From Oceanisphaera litoralis (GTDB lineage Bacteria; Pseudomonadota; Gammaproteobacteria; Enterobacterales; Aeromonadaceae): DNA of 64,000 nucleotides. The notes beneath the pieces were generated by a model. That model did not search any database, had not been told where the DNA came from, and worked only from the letters and a program-made list of their open reading frames with translations. Numbering within the stretch: position 1 is the first letter of the stretch; every line of letters starts with the position of its first letter. The translations under genes were made by a program, and so were the position numbers. Shown here piece by piece: positions 43,858 to 53,275 of this stretch. The DNA is taken from NCBI RefSeq assembly GCF_016907015.1, contig NZ_JAFBBE010000006.1, positions 109,842 through 173,841 of the forward strand. Direction: 5' to 3'.

Positions 43858-44798
43858 GCCCCCTGCCGGCGCCGGGTGTCTTGCAGCACCAGATAGATGA
43901 AGGCGGCGCCGCCCAGCAGGCTGATGATCATGGTGATGGGCACCTCATGGGGAAAAATAATCAGACGGCCGAGCACATCGCACACCAGCACCAGAATGGC
44001 GCCGCACAGCGCCGTAACCGGAAGGTTTCTGCGCATGTTGTCGCCCAGATAGCGGGACACCAGGTTGGGCACGATCAGCCCCAGAAACGGCAGCATGCCG
44101 ACGATCATCACCACCGACGCCGACATCACCGACACCAGCATGACGCCCAGCAGCACCACCTGCCGGTAGTTGAGGCCGAGGTTAACGGAGAAGTCCCGAC
44201 CCATGCCCACCGCCGACAGCCGGGTGGCAAACCAGTAGCTGACAATGCCCACCGGCAGGGCGAGATAGAGCAGCTCGTAGTTGCCGAGCAAGATGCTGGA
44301 AAAGTTGGCCATCTCCCAGCCGGACAGGTTCTGCACTACATCGTACTTATAGGCAACAAAGGTGGCGGCGGCCCCCACCACATTGCCGAAGATAATGCCG
44401 ATCAGCGGCACATAGATGGCGTTTTTGAACTGCACCCCGTGAATGAAGTTCACAAACAGCAGGGTGCCGGCCATGGCCGAGCCGAAGATCACGGGCAGGT
44501 TGTTGCCGTCACCAAACAGCACCAGGCTCAGCACATAGCCGAACATGGCGCACTCTATGGTGCCGGTGGTGGACGGGGCGGCAAAGCGGTTCTGACTGAT
44601 TTGCTGCATAATCAGCCCGGCAATACTCAGGCCCGCCCCCGCCAGCCAGATGGCCAGCAGCCGGGGCAGGCGGCTGACCAGCAACAGCTCGAGGGCGGCG
44701 GTATCGCCTTGCCATATCGCCGCCATATCCAGATCGATCACACCGACAAACACCGATGCCACACTTAGCAGCACAAAAACAGGCAACAAGATTTTCAC
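43854..44798 (-). CDS. Iron-siderophore ABC transporter permease (first)
   Basis: FecCD-family permease of 314 residues. Typical segments are SRLPRLLAIWLAGAGLSIAG, the Q-rich LIMQQISQNRFAAPSTTG and GMLPFLGLIVPNLVSRYLGD. It is the partner of the following permease. It starts 210 bp downstream of the binding-protein gene; that gap is occupied by a MITE-like element, so its expression may be set apart from that of the binding protein. Confidence 0.92.
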   Translation of the reverse strand: MKILLPVFVLLSVASVFVGVIDLDMAAIWQGDTAALELLLVSRLPRLLAIWLAGAGLSIAGLIMQQISQNRFAAPSTTGTIECAMFGYVLSLVLFGDGNNLPVIFGSAMAGTLLFVNFIHGVQFKNAIYVPLIGIIFGNVVGAAATFVAYKYDVVQNLSGWEMANFSSILLGNYELLYLALPVGIVSYWFATRLSAVGMGRDFSVNLGLNYRQVVLLGVMLVSVMSASVVMIVGMLPFLGLIVPNLVSRYLGDNMRRNLPVTALCGAILVLVCDVLGRLIIFPHEVPITMIISLLGGAAFIYLVLQDTRRRQGA

Positions 44799-44872
44799 GT
44801 TAAATTCCCGGCCGCATCAACGGCTTACAACAATCTCACTAAAAAGTACTCAATCTCAGCCCTGCTTTAAAC

Positions 44873-45003
44873 ACGGTCATACCGGTACTGAATCTTCGTC
44901 ATGCTGAACTTGATTCAGTATCAGCATGACGGACCCGGTATCTTCCTGCAGAGAGATCCTGACTTTCGTCAGGATGACGGCCTGAGCACATGATTAATCC
45001 GAT
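44873..45003 (+). repeat. MITE-like element, copy 3, inside the siderophore operon
   Basis: This copy has the middle module in extended form (ACCGGTACTGAATC, then CATGCTGAACTTGATTCAG), the phrase GACGGACCCGGTATCTTCC, the hairpin ATCCTGACTTTCGTCAGGAT and the right end CATGATTAATCCGAT. The left third seen at 63.7 kb is missing. It ends 5-10 bases from the stop codon of the binding-protein gene. Confidence 0.8.
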
Positions 45004-45008
45004 GAGTA

Positions 45009-45935
45009 TTACTGCATCTGCAGGTTCCGTTTCACATCCGAAATCATGATTTCGGTGGCGGTCACGCCCGAGGCGGTAATGTACCAGGCACCGGTGTCCG
45101 GATAGGTCACGGCCTGGTTTTGGTAGGCTGCGGTGGCTTTCACCAGAGCATTGTCGAACTGCTGGTGGGTGCTGCTCTTGCCCTTGTTCACCACCTTGTC
45201 GCGATCGATGATAAACAGGTGCCGGGGGTTGGCCTGCTTAATGTACTCAAAAGAAACCAGCTCGCCATGACGGGACTGATCCTGCACCCCGGCCGCATTC
45301 ACAAAGCCAAAGTCACGGAACAGGGCGGAAAAACGCGAGTGCGCGCCAAAGGCGGTGATGTTCTTGCCGCTGCTCATCACCAGCAAGGCATTGTTTTGCT
45401 CGGCCCGGTTATGCTCGGCAATGGCGTTAAACTCGGCATCCAGCTCGGCAATTTTTGCCTCTACCCTGTCCTCGATGGCAAACACCCGCCCCAGGGTGCG
45501 CCACAACTGCCGGGTGGCCTGCCAGTAACTGGCATCGGCCTGCTCGTCGAACGCAAACACCAGGGTCGGGGCAATCTTGCTCAGCTCGTCGAACTGATCA
45601 ACGCTGCGGGGGCCGATAATGATAAGATCCGGTTTCAGGCTGAAGATGCCCTCGAAGTCGGGCTCGAACAGGGTGCCGGAGGTGGCATATTGGTCATCCC
45701 GGTATTCAGACAGGTAGTCCGGCAGATATTCCTTGGTCACCGCCACCGGCGCTATGCCGAAGGTATCCAGCACATCCAGGGCGCCAATGCCCATGACCAC
45801 CACCCGCTCAGGCTTCACCGGCACCTGTGTCTTGCCCATCGGGTGTTCCACGGTAATGGAGTCTGCCGGCCCTGCAACCGCCATGGAAAAGGGAAAAGCC
45901 AGAGTGGCGAGCAATGCCAGTACCGGGAAGCGCAT
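45009..45935 (-). CDS. Periplasmic iron-siderophore binding protein
   Basis: Binding protein of 308 residues (TroA/FhuD-like fold, Peripla_BP_2). A signal peptide MRFPVLALLATLAFPFSMAV ends near AVA-G. The mature protein has ITVEHPMGKTQVPVKPERVV, the family entry strand, and PDLIIIGPRSVDQFDELSKI. It resembles VctP/FatB/YclQ, which bind catecholates or iron-citrate type chelates. The ATG at 45935 has AGGAGA upstream at good distance. First gene of the operon, preceded by an AT-rich inverted repeat likely to be its control region. Confidence 0.93.
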   Translation of the reverse strand: MRFPVLALLATLAFPFSMAVAGPADSITVEHPMGKTQVPVKPERVVVMGIGALDVLDTFGIAPVAVTKEYLPDYLSEYRDDQYATSGTLFEPDFEGIFSLKPDLIIIGPRSVDQFDELSKIAPTLVFAFDEQADASYWQATRQLWRTLGRVFAIEDRVEAKIAELDAEFNAIAEHNRAEQNNALLVMSSGKNITAFGAHSRFSALFRDFGFVNAAGVQDQSRHGELVSFEYIKQANPRHLFIIDRDKVVNKGKSSTHQQFDNALVKATAAYQNQAVTYPDTGAWYITASGVTATEIMISDVKRNLQMQ

Positions 45936-45950
45936 GATTATCTCCTCATC

Positions 45951-45996
45951 ATTAATATAAATCGTTATTATTTCGATGCGCATAATTTATATTAAT
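45951..45996 (-). promoter_or_regulatory. AT-rich inverted repeat upstream of the siderophore operon
   Basis: ATTAATATAAAT (45951-45962) and ATTTATATTAAT (45985-45996) are perfect 12-base complements separated by 22 bases that include TAATAACGATT-like sequence on the minus strand. The position, 16-61 bases before the start codon, fits an operator-promoter. Fur control is expected for such operons, but the match to the Fur consensus is only partial. Confidence 0.5.
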
Positions 45997-46471
45997 CATC
46001 TGAAAAAACCCATGATTAAATTGCAGGGTGGGCAAAGCGGTCGCAGCGGGACCTGAGCACTTCCTTGCGCGCTTGCAGCCGAACCTGGTCATGCCGCGGT
46101 TGACCCGGGTGGCCGACTACTTCGCATCCATGGTCACCCCTAGCTGGCCACCCGGCCGGTATAGCAGGCGAATTGATCGGGTAAAGGTACTGACGCTCGA
46201 AGCGGTATCCCTTGTCTCTCCCCTCCGCCCTGTGGGACAATATCGTATACAACTTGCCCAGTTAGCGTGCAGGTTCAATAAAGGGCAACCCCATCGAAAG
46301 ATAGTGACGCAAAACCTCTGGCCTAACGAGTTCGCTCTATGGCAGCAGAGTTGCAGAAGAACCTGATAACTCCTGGATATCTCCTTCGTTTTATCGCCTC
46401 GTTATACCCCTTCTGCGGCCTCCCTTGCCGTGCCCAAGCACCTTACCTATTCAGAACGAAGGCAACACCTT
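45997..46471. other. Intergenic region, no gene recognised
   Basis: The two operons on either side diverge here. Short open frames exist on both strands, but none has a recognisable domain or ribosome site. The promoters of the siderophore operon (left) and of the signalling operon (right) must lie in or beside it. Confidence 0.4.
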
Positions 46472-49400
46472 ATGACATTGTACAAGGAGTCGATCTCCTC
46501 ACGTTTTTTAGTGGTCAGCCTGTTGCGGGGGCTGATCGGCGCCGTGTTGATCATGGTCGTGCTATACAACACCAACGCCCTTCTCAAGGCCAATGCAGAG
46601 CTGGCTCGCGAAAATGAAAATTACCAGCATACCCTGACGGTCACTAACCTGATCCGCTCTCTGGTCATCAATGCCCAGGGATACCTGAGTACCGGTGACC
46701 AGATGTTTTACGGCACCTTTTATGAAACTCGCGAGCAGCTCATTCAGACGCTGGATATACTGCAGCAGGCCTGGTCCGACGAGCCTGAAAAACTGACTCA
46801 TCTGGCCGAGTTAACCAGGCTGATCGATGACTGGATTACCAACAGGGTTGAACCCGGTATCGCCCTGTACATACAACAAAACCAGGCACTTACGCAGCAG
46901 ACCCTGATTGACAACCTGCGTTTGAACAACTCCCTGCTGGGAAAAATCAAAACCAAGCTGGCCCCGCTGATGGCGATAGAAAAGCGACAGCTGGAAGAAA
47001 AACTGGAGCAGGTCAAGGACACCACCGAATTGACCCGCACGGCATTCATCATCTGTGCCCTGGTGCTCATCGTCTCGGGAGTCGGCTTGTCGCTGTTTGC
47101 CACCCTGGGCATTACCCGGCGCCTGAAGCGCCTGGTCAGGGCCGGCAAAAAATTTGAACGGGGCGAGCTCGATGTCGAGATCGAAATAGACTCGAATGAT
47201 GAAACCGGCGCCCTGGCCCATACCTTCAATCAGATGGTACAACGGCTGCGCCATGTGGCAGCCGTCACCACCGCCACGGCAACGGAGGATTTCTCCAGGC
47301 AAGTAGAGGTCTTGGGCGAGAAGGACAAGCTGGCCCAGTCCGTCAACCAGATGTCCGACAGCCTGAGGCGTCTGGCTACCCATAGAACGGAACAGGACTG
47401 GCTGAAATCCGGGCTGGCCGAGCTGCACTACAAGATGCGCAGCGAACATGAGCTGCTCTCCCTGACACAACTGGTGATGACCTGGCTGGCCGGCTACCTC
47501 AAGGCCCAGGTCGGGGTCTGCTACCTGGCGGAAGGCGAGCGCTTGCGGCTGGTCACCAGCTATGCCTATAAAAAACGCAACAACAGCGATAACGAGTTCC
47601 GCTTCGGCGAGGGGCTGATCGGGCAGGCCGCCCTGGAGCAACAGAGTATTCTCTGTAGCCAGATGCCCGACGATCAGCAACAGCTGTTAACCATCAATGC
47701 CGGCATGGGCGAGTCTCGGCCGGGTGACGTCATTGTGCTGCCGCTGATCCATGAAGACGAGGTCGAGGCGGTGCTGGCGCTGGGCGTGAACCGTCGTTTC
47801 AGCGACATAGAGCTGGAGTTTCTCGATAAGGTGACACACAGCATCGCCATCGGCATCCACGTGGCTCGCACCCAGCAACAACTGGTTCAGTTGCTGGAAG
47901 AGTCCAAGCAGCAGTCGGAAGAGCTGCAGACCCAGCAGGAAGAGCTGAAGGCCGCCAATGAAGAGCTGGAAGAGCATGCCGAGATGCTGGTCAAGTCGGA
48001 AGCCGCCCTGCGCAGCAGGGGCGAAGAGCTGCAGCAGCTGAATAGCGAGCTGGAAGAGCGCACCGAGGAGCTGGAGCGCAAGAAGGCCGAGACCGAAGAA
48101 AAAAACCGCGATATCGAGCTGGCCAAACAGGCGGTGGAAATACAGGCCCGTGACTTGTCCCTGGCCAGCCAGTACAAGTCGGAATTTCTGGCCAATATGT
48201 CCCATGAATTGCGCACCCCCCTCAACAGCCTGCTGATCCTTTCCCAGTCGCTGGCCAACAACCGCCAGGGCAATCTGACCGAAGAACAGCAGGAAGATGC
48301 CAAGGTGATTTATCAGGGCGGCAAGGCCCTGCTCGGCCTGATCAACGACATCCTGGACCTGTCCAAGGTGGAGGCCGGCAAACTGGATATCCACTTCGAG
48401 CAGATGGCCATCGACATCCTGATCGACAACCTGCGCAGCCAGTTCAGCCCCATCGCCGCCGACAAGGGCATAGAGCTGGTGCTGGAGAAAGCATCCGGCC
48501 TCCCCGCCAGCATCTTCAGCGATCTGCTGCGCGTCGAACAGGTAATGCGCAACCTCTTGTCCAACGGCCTCAAATTCACCCCTCGGGGCTCGGTGCGCCT
48601 GAAGGTATACCGACCCGACCCGGCGGTCCGGTTCAATAATCCGGCCCTGATACCGGGGCAGGTGCTCGCCTTTGCGGTCATCGACACCGGTATCGGCATG
48701 GCGGCCGACAAGCAACAGTCGGTGTTTGAAGCCTTCCAGCAGGGAGACGGCTCCATCAGCCGGATCTATGGCGGCACCGGACTGGGGCTGACCATTTCCC
48801 GGGAGATGGTCAAGCTGCTGGGCGGCGAAATCCAGCTGCAGAGTGAAGAAGGCCAGGGCAGTACCTTTACCCTGTATCTGCCGCTGGAGGCCCAGTCGGG
48901 GCAGACGACAGAGGCCGCCGGCGAGCAGGGCAAGACCTATGTGCCATTCCAGCGTTTTGTCAACGGCTCGTCACCGGCCCGGGTGAGCGAACCGCAGACC
49001 GCCACCGTGGCACCGGTTCACCCCCTGGCCCCGGCACAGAAGACGGAGACGCCGGCGCCTGCCCCGTCCGTCAAGCCCGTCATGCCGGCGCCCGATGACG
49101 ACCGGGAGACACTGACGCCGGGTGACAAGTCGGTGCTGATCATCGAAGACGATCCGGCCTTTGCCAAAATCCTGCTCGGCCTGTCCCGCGACAAGGGATA
49201 CCGGTGCCTGACTGCCCTGACCGGCAGCAGCGGCCTGCAGCTGGCGGAAGAGTATCAGCCCAGCGCCATTATCCTGGATCTGGGGCTGCCCGATATCGGC
49301 GGCCGCCAGGTGCTGGAGCAGCTCAAGCAGAACATCAAGACCCGGCATATCCCGGTGCATATACTGTCGGCCGAGGACAGGAACAACGAGGTACTGCAGA

Positions 49401-50296
49401 TGGGCGCCGTGGGCTTCCTGACCAAACCGGTAACGGGAGAGGAAGTCGAGGCCCTGTTCGACAAAATGGAGTCCCTGTTGCAGGCGTCAATCAAGCATGT
49501 ATTGCTGGTCGAGGACGACAGCCATAACCGCCAGGCGGTAACCCGGCTGATTGCCAACAAGGATGTGGACATCTGCGCGGTCGGCACCGGGCGGGAAGCC
49601 TATGACAAGCTGGCCAGCGGCGCCTTCGATTGCGTGATCCTGGATTTGAGCCTGCCCGACATCAGCGGCTTCGAACTGCTCAACCAGATCAGCCAGGACC
49701 AGCAGATATCCCTGCCGCCCATAGTGGTGTACACGGGACGGGAGCTGACGACCGAGGAATACAAGGAGCTGAGCGAATACACCAGCAGCATCGTCATCAA
49801 GGGCGTCAGCTCCCCGGAGCGTCTGCTCGATGAAACCACCCTGTTCCTGCACAGCGTAGAGTCGTCCCTGCCGCTCAGTCAGCGCAATATCATCCAGATG
49901 CTGCACAGCCCGGAGCAGCTGCTGCAGGGCCGCAAGATACTGCTGGTAGACGATGATCTGCGCAATACCTATGCCCTGTCCAAGGTACTGCGCGAACATG
50001 GCCTGGAGGTCAGCATGGCCGACAACGGCGAGCTGGCCCTGCAGAAACTGGAAGAAGAGCAGGATATCGAGCTGGTATTGATGGATATCATGATGCCGGT
50101 CATGGACGGCTATGAAGCCATGCGTAGAATCCGTCAGCAGGCCCGGTTCAAGTCCCTGCCGATCATTGCGCTCACCGCCAAGGCCATGCCCGACGACAAG
50201 GCCAGGAGCATAGCAGCCGGCGCCAATGACTATTGCACCAAGCCGGTCGATGTGGACAAGCTGATTTCGATGATGAGGGTATGGTTGTTCAGATGA
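46472..50296 (+). CDS. Hybrid histidine kinase, CHASE3-HAMP-GAF-HisKA-HATPase-REC-REC-REC
   Basis: Membrane sensor kinase of about 1274 residues. TM1 is at about 11-33, a CHASE3-like periplasmic domain follows to about 190, TM2 at 190-215, HAMP to about 270 and GAF at about 325-465. A long Glu/Gln-rich coiled coil (about 466-565) leads to HisKA with H578 in NMSHELRTPLNS, then an HATPase domain with DTGIGM and GGTGLGL. Three receivers follow, with phospho-Asp in IILDLGLPD, VILDLSLPD and LVLMDIMMP. The ATG at 46472 has AAGG upstream; a GTG 42 bases earlier has none. Its stop overlaps the CheR start. Confidence 0.93.
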   Translation: MTLYKESISSRFLVVSLLRGLIGAVLIMVVLYNTNALLKANAELARENENYQHTLTVTNLIRSLVINAQGYLSTGDQMFYGTFYETREQLIQTLDILQQAWSDEPEKLTHLAELTRLIDDWITNRVEPGIALYIQQNQALTQQTLIDNLRLNNSLLGKIKTKLAPLMAIEKRQLEEKLEQVKDTTELTRTAFIICALVLIVSGVGLSLFATLGITRRLKRLVRAGKKFERGELDVEIEIDSNDETGALAHTFNQMVQRLRHVAAVTTATATEDFSRQVEVLGEKDKLAQSVNQMSDSLRRLATHRTEQDWLKSGLAELHYKMRSEHELLSLTQLVMTWLAGYLKAQVGVCYLAEGERLRLVTSYAYKKRNNSDNEFRFGEGLIGQAALEQQSILCSQMPDDQQQLLTINAGMGESRPGDVIVLPLIHEDEVEAVLALGVNRRFSDIELEFLDKVTHSIAIGIHVARTQQQLVQLLEESKQQSEELQTQQEELKAANEELEEHAEMLVKSEAALRSRGEELQQLNSELEERTEELERKKAETEEKNRDIELAKQAVEIQARDLSLASQYKSEFLANMSHELRTPLNSLLILSQSLANNRQGNLTEEQQEDAKVIYQGGKALLGLINDILDLSKVEAGKLDIHFEQMAIDILIDNLRSQFSPIAADKGIELVLEKASGLPASIFSDLLRVEQVMRNLLSNGLKFTPRGSVRLKVYRPDPAVRFNNPALIPGQVLAFAVIDTGIGMAADKQQSVFEAFQQGDGSISRIYGGTGLGLTISREMVKLLGGEIQLQSEEGQGSTFTLYLPLEAQSGQTTEAAGEQGKTYVPFQRFVNGSSPARVSEPQTATVAPVHPLAPAQKTETPAPAPSVKPVMPAPDDDRETLTPGDKSVLIIEDDPAFAKILLGLSRDKGYRCLTALTGSSGLQLAEEYQPSAIILDLGLPDIGGRQVLEQLKQNIKTRHIPVHILSAEDRNNEVLQMGAVGFLTKPVTGEEVEALFDKMESLLQASIKHVLLVEDDSHNRQAVTRLIANKDVDICAVGTGREAYDKLASGAFDCVILDLSLPDISGFELLNQISQDQQISLPPIVVYTGRELTTEEYKELSEYTSSIVIKGVSSPERLLDETTLFLHSVESSLPLSQRNIIQMLHSPEQLLQGRKILLVDDDLRNTYALSKVLREHGLEVSMADNGELALQKLEEEQDIELVLMDIMMPVMDGYEAMRRIRQQARFKSLPIIALTAKAMPDDKARSIAAGANDYCTKPVDVDKLISMMRVWLFR

Positions 50297-51147
50297 CAGA
50301 GGCCCGGAAAGCGCTGGAAAAAATAGAACTGGAGCTGTTGCTGGAGGCCATTTTTCGCCGCTATGGCTACGATTTCCGTCACTATGCCCAGGCCTCGCTC
50401 AAGCGGCGGGTGGCACAGAGCATGCGGCAAGCCGGCGTCAGTCGGGTGGCCGATCTGATCCCGCCCATTCTGCATGACAAGGTGTTTTTTGACGACTTTC
50501 TGAAATTCATGTCGGTAACCGTGACCGACATGTTCCGGGATCCCGACTTTTTTGCGGCCTTGCGCACAGAGGTGATCCCGGTGTTGAAGACCTACCCCTT
50601 CATCAAGATCTGGCATGCGGGCTGCGCCACCGGTGAAGAAGTCTACTCCCTGGCTGTCCTGCTCAAGGAAGAAGGTCTCTACGAACGGACCCAGATCTAC
50701 GCCACCGACTACAACAACCACTCTCTGGCCGTCGCCAGGGAAGGGATCTATTCCCTCAAACAGATGCAGCAATACAGCGAGAATTATATCCGGGCCGGTG
50801 GCCGCCGCTCTTTCTCCGATTACTACCATGCCAAGTACGGCGCGGCCAAGATGCATGAGTCGCTCAAGGACAATGTCACCTTTGCCAACCACAACCTGGC
50901 CACCGACGGTGTCTTTGGCGAGATGCAGGTGGTGATTTGCCGCAATGTGCTGATCTATTTCGATCAGCAATTGCAGGACAGGGTGCTGACCCTGCTGCAT
51001 GACAGCCTGAGCCCCCGCGGCTTCCTGTGCCTCGGCAACAAGGAATCACTGAAATTTTCGGCGGTACAACACTATTTTGAAGACCAGGTTTACCCACAAC
51101 GCATTTTCAAGCGCGTTCCCTCGCGGGGTACCCACCTTGACCGTTGA
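50293..51147 (+). CDS. Stand-alone CheR-type protein-glutamate methyltransferase
   Basis: SAM-dependent methyltransferase of 284 residues with a CheR N-terminal helical domain (RRYGYDFRHYAQASLKRRVA, shortened family start) and the SAM fold with IWHAGCATGEEVYSLAVLL and VVICRNVLIYFDQQLQD. CheR methylates glutamates in coiled-coil signalling domains of chemoreceptors. No chemoreceptor is encoded here. The ATG overlaps the kinase stop (ATGA), so the two are made together. The coiled coil of the upstream kinase is a possible target. Confidence 0.93.
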   Translation: MTEARKALEKIELELLLEAIFRRYGYDFRHYAQASLKRRVAQSMRQAGVSRVADLIPPILHDKVFFDDFLKFMSVTVTDMFRDPDFFAALRTEVIPVLKTYPFIKIWHAGCATGEEVYSLAVLLKEEGLYERTQIYATDYNNHSLAVAREGIYSLKQMQQYSENYIRAGGRRSFSDYYHAKYGAAKMHESLKDNVTFANHNLATDGVFGEMQVVICRNVLIYFDQQLQDRVLTLLHDSLSPRGFLCLGNKESLKFSAVQHYFEDQVYPQRIFKRVPSRGTHLDR

Positions 51148-53275
51148 GCCGTCCCCGACCCCGGCTGCCGGCCAGGCAGCCACACTCCCCAAGATACTGG
51201 CGGTGGATGACAGACCCGAAAACCTGCATTCCCTGCAGCGTGTACTGGCCGGACTACAGGCGGAGATTATCACCGCCCACTCGGGGTATGAGGCCCTGGC
51301 CCTGATCCTGCGCCATGACTTCGCCGTGATCCTGCTGGATGTGATGATGCCGGAAATGGACGGCTTCGAGACCGCCGGCCTGATCCGCGGTAACCGGGCC
51401 AGCCAGCACGTACCCATTATCTTCGTCACCGCCGCCGACAAGGATCAGTCGTTCGAGGGCAAGGGCTATGATCTCGGTGCCGTCGACTACCTGTTCAAGC
51501 CCCTGCAGCCCTCTATATTGCTCAGCAAGGTCCGGGTATTCCTGCAACTGGCCCGTCAGCAGCAACAACTGCAGCAGAGCCTGCGCGAAGTCCACCAGCT
51601 GCGGGATAACAATGAATTACTGCTGCGTTCGGTCGGTGAAGGCATACTGAGTCTGGATCTCGGCGGGCACGTCGGCTTTGCCAACCCGGCGGCCGCCCAC
51701 CTGCTGGGTCTGGATGTCAGCCAGGTCACCGGCTCTTCCCTGACCGACTTTTTACTGTTGACCGAACAGCAAGCGGCCGATGAAGCCTGGCTCATCGACA
51801 CCCTGTCCCGGCATGGCGCCAACGCCGGCAGCAGCACCTGCGATCAGCACTGGTTTCGCCATGCGGGCGGACACCGGTTTCCGGTCGAATATACCCTCAG
51901 CCCGCTGCACGATCAGCATGGGAAATTTACCGGTGTGGTACTGGTGTTTCAGGATATCAGCGAGCGCAAGGAACGAGAGGCGCTGGAGCTGGCCAGCAGA
52001 TACAAGTCCGCTTTTCTTGCCACTATCAGCCATGAACTGCGCACCCCCCTGCACAGCCTGCTGATCCTGGCCAAACAACTGGCCGCCAACAAAGAAGGCA
52101 ACCTGAACAGCGAGCAGCTCAAGGCCGCCGGCGTCATCCGGCGGGAAGGACAGGATCTGCTGCGGCTGATCAACGATATTCTGGATTTGTCGAAGGTGGA
52201 AGCCGGCAAGATGGCCATGCACTGGGAGCCGGTCTCCGTTGCCGATATGCTCAGGCACCTGCAAAGCCAGTTTGCTCCCCTCGCCGCCGAAAAGCAGCTC
52301 GCCTTCACTGTCACCCAGCAGATCGATCTACCCGAGGATCTGCATACCGATCGCCAACGACTACAGCAAATCCTGAAAAACCTGCTCTCCAACGCGCTCA
52401 AATTCACCCACCAGGGCGAAGTCGCATTGACCGTCGGCCTGGAAGAAAACGAAGCGATTGCCTTTACGGTCTCGGATACCGGTATCGGCATCGCCGCTGC
52501 CAAGCAGGCAGACATTTTCGAGGCCTTTCAGCAGGTAGATGTGGCCATCAACCGCTATTATGAAGGTACCGGCCTGGGGCTGGCCATCTGCCGTGAACTG
52601 GCTCGCCTGCTGGGCGGTCGCATCAGCCTGCAGAGTCGGCCGGGACAGGGTAGCCACTTTACCCTGCTGCTGCCGCTGAAGCCCTCATCCGGCAGGCTCC
52701 GGCTTGAGACCCTGACCACTCGGCCTCACACCGAACCGCCCACACCCTCTGAGCCACACTCGGTATCCCCCGGTCGGCAGGCTGAGCCTTCCCCCCGGCT
52801 CTCCGAACTGGCCCGGGGAAAAAACCTGCTGCTGGTAGACGGCGACATGCGCAACAGCTTTACCCTGACGGCACAGTTCCGACAACATGGATTCCGGGTC
52901 ATCAAGGCAGACAGCTACCCCACCGCCCTGGCCCGATTGGCATCGGAATCCCGGATTGACGTTCTGATCATGGCCCTGATGCCGCCACACCATCAGGAAC
53001 ACCAGCAGGAACATCAGCAGGCGCGCCAGCTGATAAGGGCCCTGCAGGACGGAGACGAGGCCCCCTGCCCGACCCTGGTGCTGCTGGCATCGACGGAGCA
53101 AAAGCAGGCCGAAACCTGGCTACGGCAAGAGGCGGTATCCTGTCTGGTCAAGCCGTTGGACATCAACCGGCTACAGACTCGGCTGGTAGAGCTGCTCGAG
53201 CAGCAGCTCGAGCAACAAGCCGGGCAACAACTCGAGCAACAAGCCGGGCAACAGGCAAGCAGGGAGGTATCATGA
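51137..53275 (+). CDS. Histidine kinase with N-terminal receiver, PAS and degenerate C-terminal receiver
   Basis: Cytoplasmic protein of about 712 residues. Order: REC with VILLDVMMPEMDG, PAS reading GEGILSLDLGGHVGFANPAA, shortened family core, HisKA with TISHELRTPLHS, HATPase with DTGIGI and EGTGLGLAIC, then a second receiver-like domain. In that last domain the phosphoacceptor position reads LIMALMPPH, with Ala where Asp is expected, so it should not be phosphorylated; the lysine of CLVKPL is kept. The C-terminus is Gln-rich from a tandem repeat. The start is uncertain: only TTG codons are available (51077 or 51137). I prefer 51137, which lies close to the CheR stop and has GGGG upstream. 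Confidence 0.85.
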   Translation: MTVEPSPTPAAGQAATLPKILAVDDRPENLHSLQRVLAGLQAEIITAHSGYEALALILRHDFAVILLDVMMPEMDGFETAGLIRGNRASQHVPIIFVTAADKDQSFEGKGYDLGAVDYLFKPLQPSILLSKVRVFLQLARQQQQLQQSLREVHQLRDNNELLLRSVGEGILSLDLGGHVGFANPAAAHLLGLDVSQVTGSSLTDFLLLTEQQAADEAWLIDTLSRHGANAGSSTCDQHWFRHAGGHRFPVEYTLSPLHDQHGKFTGVVLVFQDISERKEREALELASRYKSAFLATISHELRTPLHSLLILAKQLAANKEGNLNSEQLKAAGVIRREGQDLLRLINDILDLSKVEAGKMAMHWEPVSVADMLRHLQSQFAPLAAEKQLAFTVTQQIDLPEDLHTDRQRLQQILKNLLSNALKFTHQGEVALTVGLEENEAIAFTVSDTGIGIAAAKQADIFEAFQQVDVAINRYYEGTGLGLAICRELARLLGGRISLQSRPGQGSHFTLLLPLKPSSGRLRLETLTTRPHTEPPTPSEPHSVSPGRQAEPSPRLSELARGKNLLLVDGDMRNSFTLTAQFRQHGFRVIKADSYPTALARLASESRIDVLIMALMPPHHQEHQQEHQQARQLIRALQDGDEAPCPTLVLLASTEQKQAETWLRQEAVSCLVKPLDINRLQTRLVELLEQQLEQQAGQQLEQQAGQQASREVS
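53207..53254. repeat. Tandem 24-bp repeat at the kinase C-terminus
   Basis: CTCGAGCAACAAGCCGGGCA followed by ACAA occurs twice in tandem, with one change at the last base. It encodes LEQQAGQQ twice, after a related LEQQ. Confidence 0.85.

Noticed and set aside
46016..46366. Short overlapping frames on both strands between the siderophore and signalling operons
   Set aside because: No ribosome site, no recognisable domain, and basic low-information composition; not called as genes.
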